The translations under genes and the position numbers were made by a program. The notes under the pieces were generated by a model. It searched no databases. It was not told the origin of the DNA and worked only from the letters and a program-made list of their open reading frames with translations. Positions 44,236 to 56,545 of a DNA stretch of 64,000 bases are shown here, in pieces. The DNA is from Chinchilla lanigera (lineage: Eukaryota > Chordata > Mammalia > Rodentia > Chinchillidae), in the NCBI RefSeq assembly GCF_000276665.1, contig NW_004955467.1, positions 1,140,134-1,204,133 on the forward strand, given 5' to 3'. The number at the start of each line of letters is the position of its first letter. Positions within the stretch are counted from its first letter, which is position 1.

Positions 44236-45142
44236 TGAATGTTCCCTTAGAGTAGGAGTGCTTCTCCTCAAATTATTCTCAGAGACGTGGGACCAGACAG
44301 AAGTGCTGCCCATGTCTGGGGGAAGAGGCCTGCAGATGCTGATCATTCACGGCAGGGCTCTATGTGTTCCTCTGTGTGAGAATCTGTTTGGATGCTGAGG
44401 ACCAAACCCATATTAAGAAAGAAATAACTGTTTTTCATTTTGAGGAATAGGGGAAGATAGGTCAGTTTTGAGAAGAATGAGGGTGACGTTGGGATTCCCG
44501 TATGCTGCACAATGCTAGAAGCTGGAGTCGAATCTGTGGGAACTAGTGACTCTAAGAATTATAATACAGATCTGCTAAACCCAGCCATATGAGCCTGGGT
44601 GCTGACTTCCAGGCCATAGAAGCTTATTTGGTTGATTTGAGAAGAAAAATTTCTAAAGATTTTGGGGAGGCATACAAGGGATTTAACCAGTAGGCCTTCA
44701 TGCTAAGCTAAGACAGGATCTTGCCAAGTTGCCCAGGTTGGGTTTCAGCTTGCCACCCTTGGATTATAGGTGCGCACCACCATACGCAGCCAGTCAGTGA
44801 TACTGTTACTATAGCAGCCAGACAATGGCAAGCATAGAATCATGACTGCCATGCACTTTTCTGTAGATTGTGGGCCATAGAGCCTAGCTTTTCAAAGGGT
44901 GTGGGATTGTCAGAAGGGCTGGAGAGCTAAACTGGGAGGCTGTACAGGAAGGAGCAGTGGTGTAGATCTCACCCAGAACTAGCCCAGGTGGGACACTGCT
45001 GAGTGTTTCTGGGCATAGATAATGCACCACTCGCCATGCACCACTCGCATTGACACCCACAGGTAGCACCTTGGCCATATTTGCCAGGATCAAGATTTTG
45101 TTGCAACCACGATTGTTGCCAGTGAGCATTTTCACCATATTT
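44236..45142. other. Mostly unassigned
   Basis: One SINE fragment at 44705. A short tandem copy ATGCACCACTCGC occurs twice near 45022-45050. Confidence 0.45.
44705..44795 (-). mobile_element. B1-like SINE fragment
   Basis: AAGACAGGATCTTGCCAAGT through TTATAGGTGCGCACCACC. Confidence 0.65.
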
Positions 45143-45157
45143 TGCAGTAGTAGTTTT

Positions 45158-45268
45158 TTTTTTTTGTTTTGTTTTGTTTTTTTGGTTTTTCTCCGGTACC
45201 GGGAACCGAACTCACGACCTTGCGCTTGCCAGGCAGGTGCTTTGCCGCTGAGCTAAATCCCCAGCCCC
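45158..45268 (-). mobile_element. ID-like SINE, well preserved
   Basis: TTCTCCGGTACCGGGAACCG through CTAAATCCCCAGCCCC; TGCAGTAGTAGTTTTT at both flanks (45143, 45269). Confidence 0.95.
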
Positions 45269-45532
45269 TGCAGTAGTAGTTTTTAAATCAAAGTCTAGGA
45301 CAAGTGTAAATAGTGACAAGGTCAGGGACCTTCCTGTCTGTAAGTGGGCACTGAGGAAGCCAAGAGCTTACATTTTAGCATATTTAATGGAAGATGGACC
45401 CTACCTTCAACCAAGACTAGTACAGGGGTGGGAGAAACCTCCAAACATAGAAAAGAAAGGATCAAAAGCTAGGTAGTCAGAAAGAATGTCAGATATCACA
45501 TCTGCCAAGATATCAATCAATAAATCAAGAGG

Positions 45533-45700
45533 AAGGCAGGCATGGTGTCGCACGCCTATAATCCCAACACTGGAGAGGCTGAGGCAGGAGGATAATTGCG
45601 AGTTTCAGACTAGCTTGGGCTGCAAAGTGAGCTCAAGTCCAGCCTGAACTACATAGGGAGACCCTGTCTCAAAAAGACATACATAAATAAATAAATAGGA
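45533..45700 (+). mobile_element. B1-like SINE, full length
   Basis: GCAGGCATGGTGTCGCACGC through CCTGTCTCAAAAAGAC and an ATAA tail. Confidence 0.9.
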
Positions 45701-46199
45701 TAATTTTGGATATGAAAGATTTATGTCACCTATTTGAACAAATTATCACACATTTAATTAGATACTGGTAATTGAACCAGAGTAGAAATATGAAGATGGA
45801 GGAAGATGGACATAAGAGACAGTGGTGAGCAATGAGTGCTGCAGTGGAGAACATGACATTGATTATATGTGTTGGGTACATAAGTGGAGGGTGTTAGTGC
45901 GGCTGACAATTCACCACGTAGGTAAGAAATGAGGGTTCTTCAGAGGAATTCCACTACCAGGGAAAAATGAAAAAAATAACCTGGAACTGAAAAAAATCTA
46001 AGCTATCTTAGTAAAATTCAGGACTACAGGTGGAAATATTCAAGGATTCAGTTGTAAAATTTCTCTTAAAAGCTCTTTTTTTGTTGTTGTTGAGTAATAG
46101 AGGTAGAGTAATTTAACTTTGGTAAAAGTTTGGTTAATATTGTTAGGAATGGTCGACAACCATTATCAGAGTGAGGGGGGAGGTATAGTTTGCATATTC

Positions 46200-46375
46200 C
46201 TAATTTTAAGTAGATCAAAAAATTGGAGCATTTTTTGAACATTTCAGTTTCAGATTTTTGTATTGGGGATGCTCAGTTTGTAAAGTCTACGAAAACATTT
46301 CAAAATTAAAAAATCCCTGAAATCTGAAAAGGTCCTGGTTCCAAGCATTTCAAATAAGGGGTACTCAGCTGTATT
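46200..46375 (+). mobile_element. Tigger-family end fragment
   Basis: Text such as ATTGGGGATGCTCAGTTTGT and CAAGCATTTCAAATAAGGGG is typical of Tigger7/MER44-like terminal sequence. Only one end remains. Confidence 0.55.
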
Positions 46376-47290
46376 CTCAGATTCTCAGAATAATATATTG
46401 AGGAGGAGGAGGGCTAAACAAGCGAGAAAGCAATAAAAAAAATACCGAAACAGTAAAAGTGAGAGAAGGAAGAAAGATATGAGTTAACAGACAATAAAAC
46501 AAAATCCAAAAAGCTGGAAGCAACAAAACCAAATAAAGAGTACCACAATAAATACTTTGAAGTGAAATTCATCTATGAAAAATCAGTAATCAGTTATGTT
46601 AGCACCAGACAAAGCTGAATGCAAGAAGAAAAGCACAGAACAGGACAGAGAAGGGTACTGTGTACTGATAAAAACCAAAAATATGTTTTCTGTCTTTAAC
46701 TTTTTTGAAGTAAATACATACATATAGAAAAAATTAGGCATGAGATAATTCCTTTAAAAACATATTGTAACAGGAGATGTTAATTAGGTGTCTTTTCTGA
46801 TTTGGCAGGTCAGGTAGGACACGTTGTGAGCTCGGGTCCCCACAGGGAGTAGGATAGTGTGAATCTGAGGGAGTGGAAGCCATGGCACAGTGAACTGGAT
46901 TGGGCACACCTACCTGGAGGCAGTGTGGCTCCTGCATTTTAAAGCACTTTCCTAGCCCAACAAAATATACCTGGCTTTTCAGGCTGCTGGTTTTCAACCT
47001 TGGAAACAAAACAAAAATATGGAGGCAATAGCAATGTACTCAATAAGATTGTGGAGCAAGGACCACACATACTCTTCACCTAGGGTTTATAAAAGTTAAT
47101 CTTGTACTTTGTTGCAGAAAACAATAAAATACAATTTTATGTGCAGTCTATCATTTTAACCCATTGAAATTAGTAATAAAAAAAAGATAATTAGGTTTTT
47201 AGAAAACTACCATGGAATTGAAACAATCTGTGCACCAAACGAAGTCAAAACAGGAATTATAAATCGTATAGCAATACATAGAAAATAGAG
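46376..47290. other. Unassigned A-rich sequence
   Basis: No SINE or exon recognised between the Tigger end and the U6 copy. Confidence 0.45.
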
Positions 47291-47375
47291 TTTTGTGTGT
47301 CATCCTTGTGCAGGGGCCATGCTAATCTTCTCTGTATTGTTCCAGTTTTAGTATATGTGCTGCCAAAGCGAGCAC
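47291..47375 (-). pseudogene. 3'-truncated U6 snRNA retrocopy
   Basis: On the - strand it reads GTGCTCGCTTTGGCAGCACA onward through GAGAAGATTAGCATGGCCCC and stops after about 85 of roughly 106 U6 bases, ending ACACACAAAA. A few substitutions are present (for example CTTTGG for CTTCGG). Imperfect flanking repeats AAAATAGAG / AAAAGTAGAG fit L1-driven insertion. Not expected to be functional. Confidence 0.92.
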
Positions 47376-48109
47376 AAAAGTAGAGAGTTTTGTAAGAAAA
47401 TCTGTAGAATAGAACTAAAGTGTAGTTACAAAGATGTGTAATTATAAATGCTTTTATTAGTATAAAAAAAACACTGAAAATATATGAGTGAAATAAGCAG
47501 TTTACAAAACTGGAAAGAGAAAAAAGGAAGAAAACTTGGTAAAACTTGAATGAAATAGAAGACATAAAACGATAGAGAAATACAACCAAATACTATTTTC
47601 CAAAAGGGCAAAAAAAAAAAAAAGGAAAAATACTAAAAATAAAAGTCTTTTGGTTACAGGTATGAAAGACATAAGAAATTCTACAACAATACTTTTGAAA
47701 AACTGGAAGAAATTGGCAATTTTCTGTCAAAATATGAATTCACAAAATTGTTCCTAGAAAAAATATAAAACCTGAGGTATTATCACTACATATCAGGAAA
47801 ACCAGTGTGATGAGCTTCTCTAGGAGAACCAACAGCACCACAGCTTCCTCTCCAGTTCTCTTTTTTTATGCTGTTGGCGACAATCCTTAGGTGGAATTTC
47901 CACACCCAGCACCACGCTGAATCAGTTCAGCTGGGTGTTACACATTGACCAGCAGTTGTCAATCCACCACAGACACCTATAAACAAATAAAATCTAAATG
48001 CCAAAAGAGATGGTGGTGGTGGAAGTTAAGAAGTAATAGGATGATGAGCAATTCAAATGACCAAAAAAAAAGTGGAGGAAAGGTGAAAATCAGAGGTATT
48101 TAATATTAG

Positions 48110-48540
48110 TAATAATCATAGCAATGCAAGACAAAGGAAACCATTTTTCACCAGTCAAAAGGAAAAATTTCCAGTGCTGGTAAAGGTACAGAGACAGTCC
48201 CTCTTGTAAGTTTCCAATGTCATGTGGATTACTGCAGTCTTTTTGGAAAGCAAGCTGGCATTAGCTGCTGAGATTGAAAAATACATGTTGCTTTTGCAGA
48301 ATCTAAAGTTTCTGACCTCTAGAAATAAGAACGCCATTACTTGTATATGTAGTGACCTCTAGAAATAAAAGCATCAGTATATGTATATGTAGTGAATTTG
48401 CTAATCGCAGTACTTTTTTTTGTAGTGGCCCAAGTCTAGGAACAATCTGAATGTCATCCTTCAGTAGGAGAGGTTTGGATAAATTATAGTGCATCATTCT
48501 TAGGGAAATTTTATATTATTAAAAATAACAAGTTAGGTCT
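48110..48540 (+). mobile_element. Old L1 3' fragment, + strand
   Basis: CCAGTGCTGGTAAAGGTACA, AAGTCTAGGAACAATCTGAA and AAATTATAGTGCATCATTCT follow L1 order. It contains a ~40-bp tandem near-duplication at 48312-48391. Confidence 0.55.
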
Positions 48541-48804
48541 GTTTATAATCTTCTAGAAGGTTGTAACTAAAGTGTATTCTAAAGTGACAAAACAGTTTAC
48601 AAAGGAATGTTTATGACTTTATGTCCTTCCTGTGCACTGTGTGTTGTGATTCCATGCGAGACTAGGCAGTTTTGTATCAACATGAGAATCTTGGAAGAAC
48701 TCATTCTTTCAGGGCTGTTCATAATGATTACTGCAGCCTTGTAGGAGTTTTTGGTTATCTCACATTTAGAAAGAAAATGTATTATTTCTATATGCAAAGA
48801 GGTA

Positions 48805-48995
48805 GGGAGTTTAGTGTGAACTTTACAGCCTGCAATCCTGGGTTTGAATCCCAGCTGGAGTTGTGGAACCTTGGGCAAGTTATCTGATCCAGGTGTGCTC
48901 AGTTTCCTCCTTGGTAAAATATGTATGGTATAAAAATAGTACCTACTGTATAGGGTTTTAAATGAGTTAATATATGTAAGAAAGGTTAGTTTGTA
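48805..48995 (+). repeat. MIR SINE
   Basis: TGGGTTTGAATCCCAGCTGG, CTTGGGCAAGTTATCTGATC and AATAGTACCTACTGTATAGG are clear MIR landmarks. Confidence 0.85.
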
Positions 48996-49494
48996 GTTTT
49001 TAAAATTAATAGTCAAAAATAGAGGAAAAATCATTGTGTTCTTTCCATGGTAAATTGCTGAACATATTTTCATCAGTCTTAGCTTGATTTTGAAGGACAT
49101 GGTGAAGCAAAAAATATTTCTAACTTGTGCCTTTGCCTCATTTGCACTGGAATGAAGAAATGGGACCAGCCAAGTCTAGAAGTACAGAATATTGAGTCCT
49201 GTACTTAGCAGGGAGGGGGCTTCATAGTGGTCTTTCCTGTCTTTGGAGCTGGGCAGTTGGTAGTAGATTTCACACTGGCTTCCATGCTTGGGCACTCCAG
49301 AGATGCAAACATCATTCCAGGAAATAAAGGCACACAGCGAGTGCCTTTGTGAGAGCTCTCCCGTTAGCCTGCTTAGGTGTGACAGACTGTACTTTTGAGA
49401 AATGGCCGTTACTGGCATCCCACATGCTCGTCTGCAGTGTGACCTCACAGCTTTCATCACGGATGTGCACCTTGCAGGCCTGAGAGTGCCCCAG

Positions 49495-49890
49495 CTAAAC
49501 GGAGGGAAGAAGCAACTGACGTGATTGCTGAGACCATGAAAGGCCATGCAGCTCTTTCTGGTTTGCAAGAATACTTGCCTCTGGAGCCTTGAGTAATTCT
49601 ATAAAGAGTCACCACTGTGAGACTGTCATGCTGGTGTCATCTGACACCATGTGAGTGAGCTAGCTGGCATATCCACCCCTGTCACATAGTCACATGACTA
49701 TAGCCCCAACCAACATGGAACTACAAGCATCTAAGACAGAACACTTTAGCCAAGCTCTCCCCAAATTCCAAACCCACAGACTTCTGTCAAGCTGTGAAAG
49801 TTATGGGGAAACGTGTTCTGAACTAATGGTAACTGAACGCTGGGCTTCAGTAAGCAGTAATATAAATGTGATGAAGAAATCTATTTATTC
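49495..49890 (+). mobile_element. MLT1-like LTR remnant
   Basis: GGCCATGCAGCTCTTTCTGG and CCCCAAATTCCAAACCCACA are MLT1-like landmarks in the right order. Highly diverged. Confidence 0.45.
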
Positions 49891-49959
49891 CTGGAGGGCC
49901 CTAGCTACTCATTACATCCAGAAATGCTTGCCTACTGGCAGTCACAACAGTCTTTTTCT

Positions 49960-50070
49960 TTCTTTTTTTTTCTTTTTCTTTTTTTTTTTTTTTGTGGTAT
50001 CAGGAATCAAACTCGGGACTTTGCACTTGCCCTGCAGGCGCTTGTTCTGCGGAGCTATATCCCAGGCCCT
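49960..50070 (-). mobile_element. ID-like SINE
   Basis: GTGGTATCAGGAATCAAACT through GAGCTATATCCCAGGCCC; ACAGTCTTTTTC / TGATAGTCTTAA flanks are only loosely alike. Confidence 0.9.
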
Positions 50071-50244
50071 GTCATGATAGTCTTAAAACTTGATATCCTG
50101 TGTTTATTTTCCTCCATTTAACATTGTCTTTTAAGTGTTCTCTATGCTAAATTTATGCTAAGTAGTTTATGTGATTTCCTCTTTAATTGTTGCCTAATAC
50201 TGCGCGTTTGAGCCTAAAGCTTTTTTGGGCTGGTTTTTAACTGT

Positions 50245-50860
50245 TTTACTGTACAGTAGCCCTACCCCCTGCCACCCAGTTTTGCTTTCCATGGTTTCAG
50301 ATACCCTTAGTCAATTACAGTTAAAAAATATTAACTGGAAAATTCCAAAAATAATCCCAGAGTCTGAAACTGCTTGCCATTCTGAGAAGCATCGTGATAT
50401 TTCCTACTGTCTCACTTAATCCTGCCATAAATATGAACCATTTTTCCCCCTAGTGTATCCATGCCAGCTAAACTACTCACCCAGTCATCTTAGTATTCAT
50501 CTTGGTTATAAGATCAGTCACAGAGATATTGAAATGCTTGTGTTTAAGTAACCCTCATGTTAAAACAGCCTAACACTGTGGTAACGTCTCTGTCTTTCAC
50601 CTTACTTTATCTCAAAGCATAGATATTGTGTCATCTGACATCATGACTACGAAAAAGAAAAAACACAGTAGAATAAACTGAGAGACCACTTTCAATAACT
50701 TTTATTGCAACATATTGTCATAATTGTTCTATTTTATTAATCTTAGTATCTTAATGTACACAAATTATAAATTAAACTCTTTCCTGGGAATGTTTCTAGA
50801 AGGAAAAACCACATATACAGGGTTCAATACTATCCATAGTTTTAAGCACTCACTGAGGTG
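50245..50860 (+). mobile_element. Tigger-like DNA transposon remnant
   Basis: It shows the same kind of text as the copy at 22290, including AACTGGAAAATTCC near 50335, the CTTGTGTTTAAGTAACCC block near 50539 and AATACTATCCATAGTTT near the right end. More diverged; no usable transposase frame. Confidence 0.65.
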
Positions 50861-50869
50861 CTCTGCAAT

Positions 50870-51960
50870 GCCCCACCAATAAGGAGAGTATACCATTTCT
50901 AGCTGCTGTATTACTGTATACTAGTTTACTATATACCAGAGAACTGGCTCAGCATTGACCAGACCATATTTGGACACTTTTTGTTTGACTTCTGAGCTTC
51001 TACTTTCTTCTTCTGTCAGGAATTCTCCTTGGATAACTCATCAGTTTCCCGCTTGCAATGGATCAGTACTAAAATCTTGGTTTCAGTGAATCGGGAATGG
51101 CTCAGAGGCAATCAGAATGAGATTTGGGGAGATGTTTGTTGAGGCTCCTAGGAGATCATTAACTTGCTTTACTAGATTTGAGGAGTATGGCACTAGGCTC
51201 AGAGTTGATGAAGCTGTAGAACTGACTGAGGGCAGCCAGCTTATTGATGTAGGGGGCTGTGAAGAAGGCAGGAGCAAGAAATGGAAAGAAATTGACCCTG
51301 AGAACATCTACCATTTGAGATAGACCTCAATTTGACATGAAAGAGTTTCACTGGCGCCAGCGAAAACTTTTGTATTGTTGCAAGCTTTATTTGTGTGTGT
51401 ATGTAGATTTTTTTCCCCTCTAAACCAAAGATATCTAAGCCATAAAGACCATGTCTACATTGTATCTGAGGGTCTGGATAACGTTTCAGGAGACGTTGGT
51501 AAGTGAGAAATCTCTAGGCAGTTGATCCAATGAATTGACTCCATGTCCTGTGAGGCCTGGTAGAGAGAATTAGGAATATTTTGAAGTAGAAGATCAATAC
51601 AAAATAAATCTGCCATCAGGTACTCAGAGAACATGTGAAAGGGGCAATAAATTTGTTCTTTGTGGTTCCAGATTGTTTCAGAACTAGAACCAGTGTGTGC
51701 CATGTCAGTGAAGACTTCATATAAAGAAGTCAGCTTCATATAAAGAAGGATTGTCCAACTGTGTGAACTCTTCAACATTGGAAGGCCCTGTCTAAGGCTG
51801 GGTTCTCTTCTACTGAAAATATTCAGTGCTAACTGGAACATGGTAGTTTAATAAGTAGTAGGCAGCCGAAGTTGGATGCCATTGATACTACTTTGTATGA
51901 AAAATTAGGCTATATGATTTTTGTTTCTTCCAGTTCTAAAATAGCATTTTGTACTTCCTT
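50870..51960. other. Low-repeat block
   Basis: Frames at 51083-51323 and 51455-51841 are short and lack recognisable domains; no splice-bounded exon proposed. Confidence 0.45.
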
Positions 51961-51964
51961 AGGT

Positions 51965-52055
51965 AGCAGAAGAATTGTTGTGTGATCCTTGGGAAAATTT
52001 GAAGCCTCTCAGAACTTTGCTTTCCTTATCTGTAAAATGATGATAATAAAACTTT
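51965..52055 (+). repeat. MIR SINE fragment
   Basis: GTTGTGTGATCCTTGGGAAA, then CTTATCTGTAAAATGATGAT. Confidence 0.65.
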
Positions 52056-52061
52056 TCAACA

Positions 52062-52175
52062 AAAGTCGGGCACTCCTATAGTCCCAGCTACTTGGGAGGT
52101 TCAGGTAGGATGATCACTCCAGGCTTAGGAGTAGGGCAGCCTGAGCAGCGTAGCAAGACCCAACCTCAAATAATA
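52062..52175 (+). mobile_element. B1-like SINE, diverged
   Basis: GTCGGGCACTCCTATAGTCC through GACCCAACCTCAAATAAT. Confidence 0.65.
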
Positions 52176-52251
52176 ATACTTTTGCCAGTTGCTTTTTGTA
52201 AGCCTCAAATAAAGAATATGTGGTAATGCTTTGAAAACCAAAGCAGTAGGT

Positions 52252-52325
52252 TGGGATTTAGTTCATGACAGAGCATTCCTGTAGCACACAAAGCCCTGGA
52301 TTTGGTCCCCAGAATTGCAAAGCAA
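52252..52325 (+). mobile_element. ID-like SINE, diverged
   Basis: GGTTGGGATTTAGTTCATGA through TTTGGTCCCCAGAATTGC. Confidence 0.65.
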
Positions 52326-52479
52326 AACCAACAACAACATAATAACACCAAAGTAGTAAGTAAATATAAAGTGCTGTTACCATTTCTTACATAAAAAACG
52401 TTGAAAAACATAGACAATTCTTTAAAGCTTCTTTCTATATTTTGATCCACGAATAATTTTTAAAAACTCCAAAAAAAAG

Positions 52480-53385
52480 CAATGTTAATTGAAATAAGTA
52501 GGAATCAGTGGGCCAACTCATCTAATTCTCAGATGAATTTGACATCTTTTAATGGTAGAGCTTGGAAATTTCTTGGTGACCACAGCCAAGTCAAGGGTGG
52601 ACTTTTCAAGAGTTGTGTCCACTTTGATCTAGAAGAGGCTGCTGTAACTTGCATTGAGCCCCACGAACCTGGAAATGAAGCTTTTTCTATCTCTTGGATG
52701 CAGAGCTGCATGTGGAGAGACAGACCTTATTATTCATTAGAGACTCATCACCCTCAGCAACTTCTCATTCTTGGTGTTTGCTGCCTGGAAACTGTGGGCT
52801 TTCTTTTCTCAGTACTGGGGCGTTTCTGTTCAGAGGCGCCAAGCTCTTGAGCTGGGCAGTGAGGATTTCATTTGACTCACACAATGGGCAAGGAGGTGAA
52901 TGCTGTCTACAGAGTGAATTCTGGGGCCAGGCATTCTGTGGCCATCTTGGTTTCAGCAGAAGCTCGATGTGCCTGCCTGCTCTGCACTTCTCAGACTTTC
53001 GCACATTGGGAACTGCCCTTCCAGAGCCACTTTGAGTTTCGGCTTCTGGAGATGGCTAGCTGCAGCCGGCTGTGTGGGCCGGCCACGAGAAGCTGGTCAG
53101 ACCATGCCATTATCTCTTAGAAACACTGCATCTTTGTGTCCTCTGTATCTTGCTTGTAACCCAACACAGAGCAGTCTCTGTGTCCTCTCTAGGCCAGAGC
53201 CCCCTTCTGAGTGTTAGGGGTCTTTTGTTCGAAGCTTTATTGTCCCTCTTATTCTGGAGTGCTGGTCATGGTACAGTGTGAATATTTGGGGAAAAGGAAG
53301 ACACAGATTTACAAGAGCTTTAAATTTTAACCCAAGTTGCTAAGTAAGGGAATATGAGCAAAATTATTATGGCATTCTGGGGAAG
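52480..53385. other. Low-repeat, GC-richer block
   Basis: No SINE, L1 or LTR landmarks over 900 bases. Overlapping frames on both strands reflect composition. Could be conserved intronic sequence. Confidence 0.45.
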
Positions 53386-53387
53386 AA

Positions 53388-53436
53388 AAATGAGGCTGAG
53401 GCAGAAGATTACAAGTTCAAGGCCAGCCTGAACTAA
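53388..53436 (+). mobile_element. B1-like SINE fragment
   Basis: TGAGGCTGAGGCAGAAGATT, then GTTCAAGGCCAGCCTGAACT. Confidence 0.6.
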
Positions 53437-54404
53437 GGAAGAAAAAGATGGGATACATTTATCAAAACCACTTCTAAACATTGATGCTGTTCGCTTTTAA
53501 CAAAGAAAGCAAAGTAAGTAATTTTGTTCATTTGGTTGAGTGTAGGACCTTTAGTGGTTTTTTTTTTCCTGTTGCATTTCTAAAGAATTTCTACTAACTT
53601 TAATATGAGATTATATAAATCTCTAGAAAGCACTATATTTAGATTACTTAAAGGACAGCCGGCTATAGAAAAATTTTTCTTCATAGTCAAGGTGAGGCCC
53701 CAAGATGTGATAAAAGACTTCATTCCTTCTTTATGGCAGTATCTGCTTGCTGACTTGCCTCAAACTTTTTATCTTTGTTCTAAGTCCAAAGTATCAGTGA
53801 CTGTAAAACCAATGGACTACTGATTGCCTGCTTCCACACTTACTCACAAACATTTGCATTGCCTTTTCTTAATTTTTATAATCAGAGTAATATATGCAGA
53901 GATCTAAAAATTGAACAAGAACAAGGAGCTTATGAAAAGCAGAACCACTGCTGCCCCACCCTTTCTCATTTCTTGTCCATCTTCTCAAACATAACTACTT
54001 AATTCTTCTTACATGGTCTAAAAATGCAATTTATTTTTTAGATGAGTTTTAAGTACAAGCACAATTGAACAAAAACGCAGTTCCCCTAAAGCTGCCTCCA
54101 AACACATGGAGCATTCTATATTGTCAGCATTTCCCTACCATATTGACATATTTGATTATAATCAGTGAACCTACACTGATATAGCACTATTGCCCACAGT
54201 CTATAGTTTACATTAGTGGTATACCTTTTGTGAGTTTGGAAAAAAGTAGAATGACATGCACCTGCCATTAGTATCTATCATATAGAGTATTTTTTTATTG
54301 CCTCCCCCGTTTTTCTGTGTTCTGCTTGTTTATCACTCCTTCCTTCTAACCCCTGACAACCACTGATTGTGTGTGCGTATATGTGTGTATTTGTGAATGT
54401 GTGT

Positions 54405-54457
54405 GATAGTGGGTATTGAAACCACTGCCTTTGCACTGAACTACATCCTCAGCCCTT
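54405..54457 (-). mobile_element. ID-like SINE, partial
   Basis: GTGGGTATTGAAACCACTGC through CTACATCCTCAGCCC. Confidence 0.6.
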
Positions 54458-54597
54458 TTTTTTTTTTTTTTTTTTTTTGAGACAGAGTCTTGCTAAGTCA
54501 TTACGTTGCCCAGGATGGGCTCAAACTTGCAATCCTCCTCCCTCAGCCTGCCATAGTGCTGGGATTACAGGTGTATACCACTGTACCTGGCTTGTCT
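54458..54597 (-). mobile_element. B1-like SINE in an L1M
   Basis: TTTGAGACAGAGTCTTGCTA through GATTACAGGTGTATACCAC. Confidence 0.85.
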
Positions 54598-54734
54598 CCA
54601 TGGTTTTGTCTTTTCCAGATGCCATATAGTTGGAATCAAACAGTGTAATATAGCCTTTTCAGGTTGGTTCTTGTCAGTTAGTAACGCACACTTAAGGTTC
54701 TTCTGTGTCTTTTCATTGCCTGTACTCTGATTTT

Positions 54735-55070
54735 GATAAATGACCCCCAAAGCCCATGTGTTGAAGGCTTGATCCTCAGCTTGGTGCTGTTGAGAGGTGC
54801 TGCAGACTTTTCCAAGGTTGCAGGAGGTCTCTAGGCCATTGGGGGCATGTTTCCAAGTAGATTGGGCATTGTGTACTCTTTCTGTCTCTGTTGCATTCCT
54901 GGCAGGAAGGTGGACAGATTTGCTCTGCCATGTGCTCCCTCTGAGATGTGCAAGTTAAAAGCAACAAGGTCAATCCATCATAGACTGAACCCCTAAAACT
55001 ATGAGCCAAAATAAATCTTTTCTCTTTATAAATTGATCACCTCAGGTATTATAGTGACAGAGTGACTAAC
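54735..55070 (+). mobile_element. MaLR-type LTR inserted in an L1M
   Basis: CCCAAAGCCCATGTGTTGAAG at the start and GAGCCAAAATAAATC then AGTGACAGAGTGACTAACATA at the end mark a MaLR LTR. L1M sequence is interrupted at about 54720 and resumes at about 55076. Confidence 0.75.
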
Positions 55071-55559
55071 ATAGCTTGATAGTTCATTTCTTTTTAGTAA
55101 TAAATAATATTCCACTGTGTGGATGTACTGCAGTTTATCTGTTTACCTACTGAAGGACATTTTAGTTGCTTTCAGGTTTTGACCAGTATGAGTAAAACTG
55201 CTATAAACGTCAGTGTGCTGTGTTTTGTTTGTTGTGTGGATATAGTGTTTTCACCTCATTTGGTTAAATACCAAGGAGTAATTTTGTTTGACATGCATCT
55301 AGAAAGTTGTCTTTTTCAACTTCTGAGAATTCTCTTCTTAATAATTTCCTCTGCTCTATTTACATTGGTCTGTATTTCTGAAATTTCTGTTAACTGGTTA
55401 TTTTATTTTCTGTGTTGACCCTTGTGTCTTTTATCTTTTCTACTTCCATCTCTTTTTCATTTTCTTCTATACATTAGGAGAATTACTTCATTTTGGATAT
55501 TATCCCACCTGTTGAATCATTTAGTTTCTCGAGCATTTAAAAAATTTTAGAGCATTTTC

Positions 55560-56430
55560 TCTTACTGTAGAAAGAGATGCTACTTTTTTGTAACATCCTG
55601 CTCTTGTTTTCATGGGTACATGCTACTGTGAATCTCATACCTGTCAATAGTGAGAACTCCCTTGAGTGCCCTATATAGATTAGCCTTCTCTCTGGCATGG
55701 CTCTGAATCCTTTTGCACATTTTTTTTCTTTTTTTTCTCAGTCTTCATTTCCCTTTTGTGTAGTTTGAGATGTTTTTGGGATAATTTAGTTATGCTTCTC
55801 AAATGTGTAGCTTGACTCTGAGATTCATTGCTCTGAAGAAAAGAGGTCCATATAAGAGTTAATTTCAGAATCTTCAGTAATCAGTGGTGTTTAAGATCTT
55901 AAGGTTGAGTAAAAGCACCAGGAAAATAGTTACAATAGAAGAAGAGAGAATGAGACATCTGGCTTCTGAGAGGCAACCTCCATGGTGCTAGCAACAAAAA
56001 ATGGGTGCTATTGAGAAAACCAAGAAGATTTTTCTTTAGAAGTCTGCCACACAGTAGGAAAGGGAGGCACACACAAGACTGGACCAAATCATGGTCTGTT
56101 TGGGTGGAAGACAGGTCATGACTTTGGACTTGTATACAGATGCCAACAAAAACAAAGGTACCATCACCTGGGGAGAGGCTGCGTTGATGGAGTCTTTGGG
56201 GAATACTTGTGATAAACTACAGTATAACTTTCACCAGCATTTAAAAATGTACTATATTAAACATATTGTTTTTAGTGTATTGGTCTTCATGATTATGAGG
56301 TGGAGCTTTTATTTCAACCTCAGCATTGAGACAGACAGCGTCCTGGGTGGGAATGAGTAGGAGGCTGGGAAGAAGACAGAAAACATGAGTGTGCTGGCAG
56401 AACCAGCCCGTGTTCTTTTCCACCTAGTGC
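55560..56430. other. Unassigned
   Basis: Probably diverged L1 at the start; nothing clear after 55700. Confidence 0.4.
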
Positions 56431-56431
56431 T

Positions 56432-56545
56432 TTCTTTTTTTTGTTTGTTTGTTTCGTTTTTTTTTTTTCCGGTACCGGGAATCAAACTCACAACCTCGCA
56501 CTTGTCAGGCAGGTGCAGTGCCACTGAGCTAAATCCCCAGCCCTC
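56432..56545 (-). mobile_element. ID-like SINE, well preserved
   Basis: TTTCCGGTACCGGGAATCAA through CTAAATCCCCAGCCC; CCTAGTGCTTTCT duplicated on both sides. Confidence 0.95.

Larger units (their letters stand above)
53980..55420 (-). mobile_element. L1M fragment, - strand, interrupted
   Basis: GTTTACATTAGTGGTATACC, GCCATATAGTTGGAATCAA and CTACTGAAGGACATTTTAG are old L1 text. SINEs (54405-54597) and an LTR (54735-55070) split it. Confidence 0.65.
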
